A DNA stretch of 64,000 bases from positions 87,489 through 151,488 of the forward strand of contig NZ_JALPRD010000011.1 in NCBI RefSeq assembly GCF_023197165.1, in the 5' to 3' direction. The position numbers and the translations under genes are program-made. Under the pieces are notes generated by a model. The model was given only the letters and a program-made list of their open reading frames with translations. It was not told where the DNA came from and made no database searches. This DNA is from Sphingopyxis sp. MSC1_008 (GTDB taxonomy: Bacteria; Pseudomonadota; Alphaproteobacteria; Sphingomonadales; Sphingomonadaceae). Shown here piece after piece: positions 60,529-64,000 of this stretch. Each line of letters starts with the position of its first letter. The first letter of the stretch is position 1.

Positions 60529-61245
60529 TTAAGCGGCCTTGATCGCGAGGTCGAGTTTCGATTTGAGCGCGGGCCATGCGGTGACCCCGGCGTTGCGGCC
60601 ATTGACGAAAAAGCTTGGCGTGCCTTCGACGCGGTCGGCGTTAAGGCCGATGTTCGTCATGCCGGTGAGTTCGGCCTGCGCCACCTCGCTGTCGAGTGCG
60701 GCGTCGATCTGCGCCTGTGTGTAGCCGCGCGCGCGCATCAGCGCGGTGAGCCCCGTGCCCGCGGCGATCTTGCGCGCGCGCTCGCCGGTGCTGCCTTCGA
60801 ACCAGCTCGTCTTCTGCGCGTCGGTTGCCTTCTGAATACTGGCGATCAGTGCCGGGAAATTGTTGAAGATCGCCTGATGGTTGGCGGCGAACGCCTTTGG
60901 CCCGCCGCACCGTGCGAGCAAGGCCGCGGTCATGTCGACGGGGTCGCGCACGAGGTTGCGATATTCGAACAGCACGAGCCCGCGATCGACATATCCGGTC
61001 TTCAGCGGCAGCGCGCTCGCCTTCGCGAAATCGGCGCAGATATGGCAGGTGTAGCTGAAATATTCGACGAGCCGGACCTTTGCGGCGGGATTGCCGGCGA
61101 GGAAGGAGCCGATCGGGGTCGTCGTTACCGTCTGCGACCAGAGCGTGGGTTTGGCGGGAGTCGCGGCGATCAGGCCGAGCGCGGCGCCCGAAAGCGCCAG
61201 CACCGCCGCACGGCGATCGAGAAGCGGGTCGTCAAAAGCGGACAT
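60529..61245 (-). CDS. DsbA-like thiol oxidoreductase with Tat-like signal
   Basis: A 238-residue protein with a twin-arginine-like start (LLDRRAAVLALSGAALGLIAA) and a thioredoxin fold. The CHIC active site is at residues 67-70 and the cis-Pro loop is EGTPSFFVNG. The CHIC dipeptide differs from the CGHC of its neighbour, which should change redox potential. Together they look like a duplicated pair with split roles, oxidant and partner or isomerase-like. Confidence 0.85.
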   Translation of the reverse strand: MSAFDDPLLDRRAAVLALSGAALGLIAATPAKPTLWSQTVTTTPIGSFLAGNPAAKVRLVEYFSYTCHICADFAKASALPLKTGYVDRGLVLFEYRNLVRDPVDMTAALLARCGGPKAFAANHQAIFNNFPALIASIQKATDAQKTSWFEGSTGERARKIAAGTGLTALMRARGYTQAQIDAALDSEVAQAELTGMTNIGLNADRVEGTPSFFVNGRNAGVTAWPALKSKLDLAIKAA

Positions 61246-61262
61246 CGTCGGCCGTCTTTCCT

Positions 61263-61847
61263 TTAGCTTATGCGAGGGAGCTTGGGCGGCGTCGCCAGTC
61301 CTGCCGCCATGCGTTCGAGCACGGTGCGCAGTTCCGGGTCGCCGATGTCGCGCAGGCTGTCCCCCAGTTCGGCGGGTACGGGCTTCAGCATTGCCGGCTG
61401 CTGAACGGGCGCGGCGGGCGTAACCTGACCATGTGTCATGCGGACCTGCGCGACCGCGGCATAACCGAAGAAGCGGTTGACCGCACCGATGATGTCGGGC
61501 GCGACATGCTGGAGCATCGGCGCGTGCGCGCCGCTGATCGTCAGGTGCAGCGTGCCGCCCGCTTTCTGGCCCGCGGGGAAGCGGATCATCGCGGGCTGGG
61601 TGACGTCGGCAAGCCGGTCGCCGACGATCTCGCGCCAGCGGCTGACGACCGAGCTTTGCACGAAGCCGAATTTGCGAAAGGCGGCGCGGCCGATTTCGGG
61701 AACGAGGTCGGAGACCATGCGCGCTTCGCCGCCGCGCGGGCGCTCATAGACGCGCACGGGTGGTTTGGCGGATTTCGCCTTGCCTTTCGCCTTGGCCTTT
61801 TTGGCCGGCGCGTCCTCGCCTACGTCTTTCGTCATAGCGGGTGCCAT
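61263..61847 (-). CDS. DUF721-domain protein
   Basis: A 194-residue protein with a basic Lys/Ala N-terminus and a DUF721 (DciA-like) core: GRAAFRKFGFVQSSVVSRWREIVGDRLADVTQPAMIRFP, then GGTLHLTISGAHAPMLQH. DciA is a loader of replicative helicase in bacteria lacking DnaC, which makes a replication link possible. ATGs exist at 61847 and 61835. It is divergent from mutY and upstream of the Dsb pair. Confidence 0.84.
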   Translation of the reverse strand: MAPAMTKDVGEDAPAKKAKAKGKAKSAKPPVRVYERPRGGEARMVSDLVPEIGRAAFRKFGFVQSSVVSRWREIVGDRLADVTQPAMIRFPAGQKAGGTLHLTISGAHAPMLQHVAPDIIGAVNRFFGYAAVAQVRMTHGQVTPAAPVQQPAMLKPVPAELGDSLRDIGDPELRTVLERMAAGLATPPKLPRIS

Positions 61848-61882
61848 GCCATAGGCGGGGGGTGAGCGTCCAGACTTCCCAC

Positions 61883-62914
61883 ATGGCAGATGACATCGCC
61901 CGCGACTTCGCGGACCGGCTGCTCGGCTGGTACGACCGGTCAGCGCGGGTGCTGCCGTGGCGGATCGCGCCGAACAGCGGCGGGGTTCCCGATCCCTATC
62001 GCATCTGGCTGGCCGAGGTCATGCTGCAGCAGACGACCGTCGCCGCGGTCGCAGGCTATTTTGCGCGCTTTATCGAACGTTGGCCCACCGTTGCCGATCT
62101 GGCGGCGGCCGACGATGCCGATGTCATGGCGGCGTGGGCGGGGCTTGGCTATTATGCCCGCGCGCGCAATCTTCTCGCCTGCGCGCGCGCGGTCGTTCGC
62201 GACCATGGCGGGCACTTTCCCGATAGCGAGACGGGGCTGCGCGCGCTGCCCGGGATCGGCGATTACACCGCGGCGTCGGTCGCCGCGATCGCCTTTGGCC
62301 GCGCCGCGGTTGTCGTCGACGCCAATATCGAACGCGTGATCGCGCGCCATCGTCTGATCGAGACGCCGCTGCCGATGGCGAAGCGCGAGATTCGAGCCGC
62401 TTTGGAGCCGCTGGTGCCCGCGGATCGGCCGGGCGATTTTGCGCAGGCGCTGATGGACCTTGGCGCGACGATCTGCACCTCGCGCGGCCCGGCGTGCGCG
62501 ATCTGCCCGCTGATGGCCGACTGCCGCGCGCGTGGGCGGGCCGATATCGAGCGCCTGCCGGTGAAGCCGCCGAAGAAGGCCAAGCCGCATCGGCATGGGC
62601 TGGCGCACTGGATCGAGCGTAATGCACAGATATGGCTCGTGCGCCGTCCCGACAAGGGCATGCTCGGCGGGATGCGCGCGCTGCCTGGCGGCGACTGGAC
62701 CGATGCGCGTCCTGCCGAGTCGGGAATCGTCAGCGTCGATCATGGTTTTACCCATTTCGACCTGACGCTGACCCTGGTGCGGCGCGATGGCCCGCCCGAA
62801 GCCCCCGATGCCGCAGCGGAAGGCCGATGGTGGCCGATTGCGGAGCTTGACGCGGCGGGGCTGCCGACGCTCTATCGCAAACTGACCGACAAGATGCTGG
62901 AGAGAGACGCATGA
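61883..62914 (+). CDS. mutY: A/G-specific adenine glycosylase
   Basis: MutY removes adenine mispaired with 8-oxoguanine, complementing MutM. The 343-residue protein has the helix-hairpin-helix LPGIGDYTAASVAAIAFG, the catalytic Asp region VVVDANIERV, and a 4Fe-4S cluster loop (C-x6-C-x2-C-x5-C) in CTSRGPACAICPLMADC. The C-terminal NUDIX-like domain recognises 8-oxoG. The ATG at 61883 is the best start. It overlaps the next gene as ATGA. Confidence 0.95.
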   Translation: MADDIARDFADRLLGWYDRSARVLPWRIAPNSGGVPDPYRIWLAEVMLQQTTVAAVAGYFARFIERWPTVADLAAADDADVMAAWAGLGYYARARNLLACARAVVRDHGGHFPDSETGLRALPGIGDYTAASVAAIAFGRAAVVVDANIERVIARHRLIETPLPMAKREIRAALEPLVPADRPGDFAQALMDLGATICTSRGPACAICPLMADCRARGRADIERLPVKPPKKAKPHRHGLAHWIERNAQIWLVRRPDKGMLGGMRALPGGDWTDARPAESGIVSVDHGFTHFDLTLTLVRRDGPPEAPDAAAEGRWWPIAELDAAGLPTLYRKLTDKMLERDA

Positions 62915-64000
62915 ACATGATGGTGTCGCGCCGCGCGCTGATGGGCGGGATGGCGCTGGCGGGTGCGGGGGCGTTGCTGCCGCGCGCCGCGCTCGCGTGG
63001 AAGATCGACGGCGCCGCGCTCTACCCCGCGACCAATGCGTTCATCAAAGGCTTCGTCGACCGCCGCGAACTCGCCGGCACGCTCGCCGCGATCGGCAAGG
63101 GGCAGGAAGCCGCGGTCTTTTTCGGCGCGGGGGTGCAGTCGAACGATTCGCCGACGCCCGTCGGCCCCGACACGTTGTGGCGCCTCTATTCGATGACCAA
63201 GCCCGTCACCGGCATCGCCGCGATGCTGTTGATCGAAGACGGCAAGATGAAGCTCGACCAGCCGATCGCCGATTTCCTGCCCGCCTTTGCGAACATGAAG
63301 GTCCAGAACGTCCCCGACGGCTCGATCACCGACGTGCGACCCGCGAAGGGCCCGATCACGGTACGCCAGCTGCTCACGCACACTGCGGGGCTCGGCTATA
63401 ATATCATCCAGAAAGGGCCGATCAAAAAAGCCTATGACGACAATGGCATCGCCGGCGGACAGGCGAGCCGCCTGCCGATACCGGGTTTCGCGCCGGTGAC
63501 CCCGGCGCCGAGCCTTGCGGTGATGGCCGACCGGCTCGCGGCGCTGCCGCTCGTCTATGAGCCCGGCACCAAGTGGAGCTATTCGATCAGCCTCGACCTG
63601 ATGGGGCGGTTGATCGAGGTCGTGTCGGGGCAGGCGTTCGATGCCTTCCTGAAGGCGCGATTGTTCGATCCGCTTGGCATGACGAGCACGGGTTTCATGG
63701 TGGCCGCGAAAGATGTGGGGCGCTTCACGAGCAATTATGCGCCGTTCGGTGGCGCGCTGATCCCCTTCGACCCTGCGACGAGTTCGATCTATCTCGACCC
63801 GCCGCCCTATCCGTTCGGCGGCGGCGGGCTGGTGTCGAGTGCGCGCGATTACGACCGCTTCCTCGCGATGCTGCTGGGCGAAGGCGAAACGGGCGGGAAA
63901 CGCGTGATGAAGCGCGAGACCGCGCGGCTCGCGATGTCGAATCTCATCGCCGACAGCGTCGACCGCAAGGGCAGCTTCATCGACGGGCAGGGCTTTGGGG
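62911..64000 (+). CDS. Beta-lactamase-fold serine hydrolase (truncated by window edge)
   Basis: A class C beta-lactamase/EstB-like hydrolase with an exported N-terminus (SRRALMGGMALAGAGALLP, a twin-arginine-like signal). The catalytic SxxK is S94-M-T-K97 and the second motif region is KWSYSIS, where the canonical YxN reads Y-S-I. The 3' end lies past the window. It may be an esterase or D-aminopeptidase rather than a true lactamase. The ATG at 62911 overlaps the mutY stop as ATGA. Confidence 0.85.
   Translation, partial: MNMMVSRRALMGGMALAGAGALLPRAALAWKIDGAALYPATNAFIKGFVDRRELAGTLAAIGKGQEAAVFFGAGVQSNDSPTPVGPDTLWRLYSMTKPVTGIAAMLLIEDGKMKLDQPIADFLPAFANMKVQNVPDGSITDVRPAKGPITVRQLLTHTAGLGYNIIQKGPIKKAYDDNGIAGGQASRLPIPGFAPVTPAPSLAVMADRLAALPLVYEPGTKWSYSISLDLMGRLIEVVSGQAFDAFLKARLFDPLGMTSTGFMVAAKDVGRFTSNYAPFGGALIPFDPATSSIYLDPPPYPFGGGGLVSSARDYDRFLAMLLGEGETGGKRVMKRETARLAMSNLIADSVDRKGSFIDGQGFG

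Noticed and set aside
1..64000. tRNA, rRNA, tmRNA, RNase P RNA or 6S RNA genes
   Set aside because: No cloverleaf or conserved ncRNA sequence recognised by eye. A covariance-model search would be decisive.
1..64000. CRISPR array, prophage or transposase
   Set aside because: Repeats are single dispersed palindromes rather than regularly spaced arrays, and no integrase, transposase or phage structural gene is visible.

Overview
The window is about 64 kb of high-GC chromosomal DNA from an alphaproteobacterium, most likely a sphingomonad close to Sphingopyxis. I infer this from protein style (DnaA, RnpA, UbiA/UbiB/UbiE, DapE, YidC), a TonB receptor lacking an obvious ferric-siderophore partner, GANTC-rich promoters typical of CcrM-methylating alphaproteobacteria, and repeated sphingomonad-type palindromes. 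The genus call rests on recognition, not on a search. I see no rRNA, tRNA, CRISPR array, integrase, phage or insertion sequence.

Layout. 1-6 kb: 3' end of a class A penicillin-binding protein (mrcA), prfB, a lipoprotein-like methyltransferase, then on the minus strand coaBC-dut-moeB-like-DsrE-like with overlapping ends. 6-10.6 kb, minus: an envelope glycosylation pair (GT2-GtrA fusion and a polytopic membrane protein), then ubiB and ubiE. 10.6-14.1 kb, plus: a nested palindromic element, mutM, rpsT and dnaA. 14.3-27.4 kb: a DUF4136 lipoprotein, trpS, murJ, secB, a Tim44-like protein, mltA, an Smr protein, dapE, a cupin, a GST-like protein, and the conserved rpmH-rnpA-yidD-yidC-engB run. 27.6-37.5 kb: an entirely minus-strand accessory block. 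A TetR-family repressor heads a run of glyoxalase/VOC proteins, glutathione S-transferases, a duplicated DUF1428 protein, a DoxX-like protein, an exported alpha/beta hydrolase and small DUF proteins. 37.6-44.8 kb: comM, a DUF1905 protein, a diguanylate cyclase, a bactofilin and M23 peptidase pair, and a membrane protein with an isoprenylcysteine-methyltransferase-like end. 44.9-51.8 kb: TonB-dependent receptor, gshA, a large secreted DUF11/P-domain protein and rsmE. 52-55.1 kb: three Tad-type pilus-assembly-like genes with no other tad genes. 55.2-64 kb: ubiA, smc, two DsbA-like thiol oxidoreductases, a DUF721 protein, mutY and a beta-lactamase-fold hydrolase running off the end.

How it fits together. 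Most of the window is housekeeping: wall synthesis (PBP1A, MurJ, MltA, DapE, M23/bactofilin), membrane insertion (YidC/YidD, EngB, SecB), ubiquinone (UbiA/B/E), DNA repair (MutM, MutY) and replication (DnaA, SMC). The accessory block at 28.5-37.5 kb looks like a coordinated electrophile or aldehyde detoxification locus. It would draw on glutathione, whose first biosynthetic enzyme (gshA) lies 10 kb away. Its repressor promoter is unusually clear: a consensus -35 and a good -10 at 17-bp spacing, a near-perfect 22-bp palindrome covering the spacer and most of the -10, and a start codon so close that the mRNA is predicted to be leaderless.
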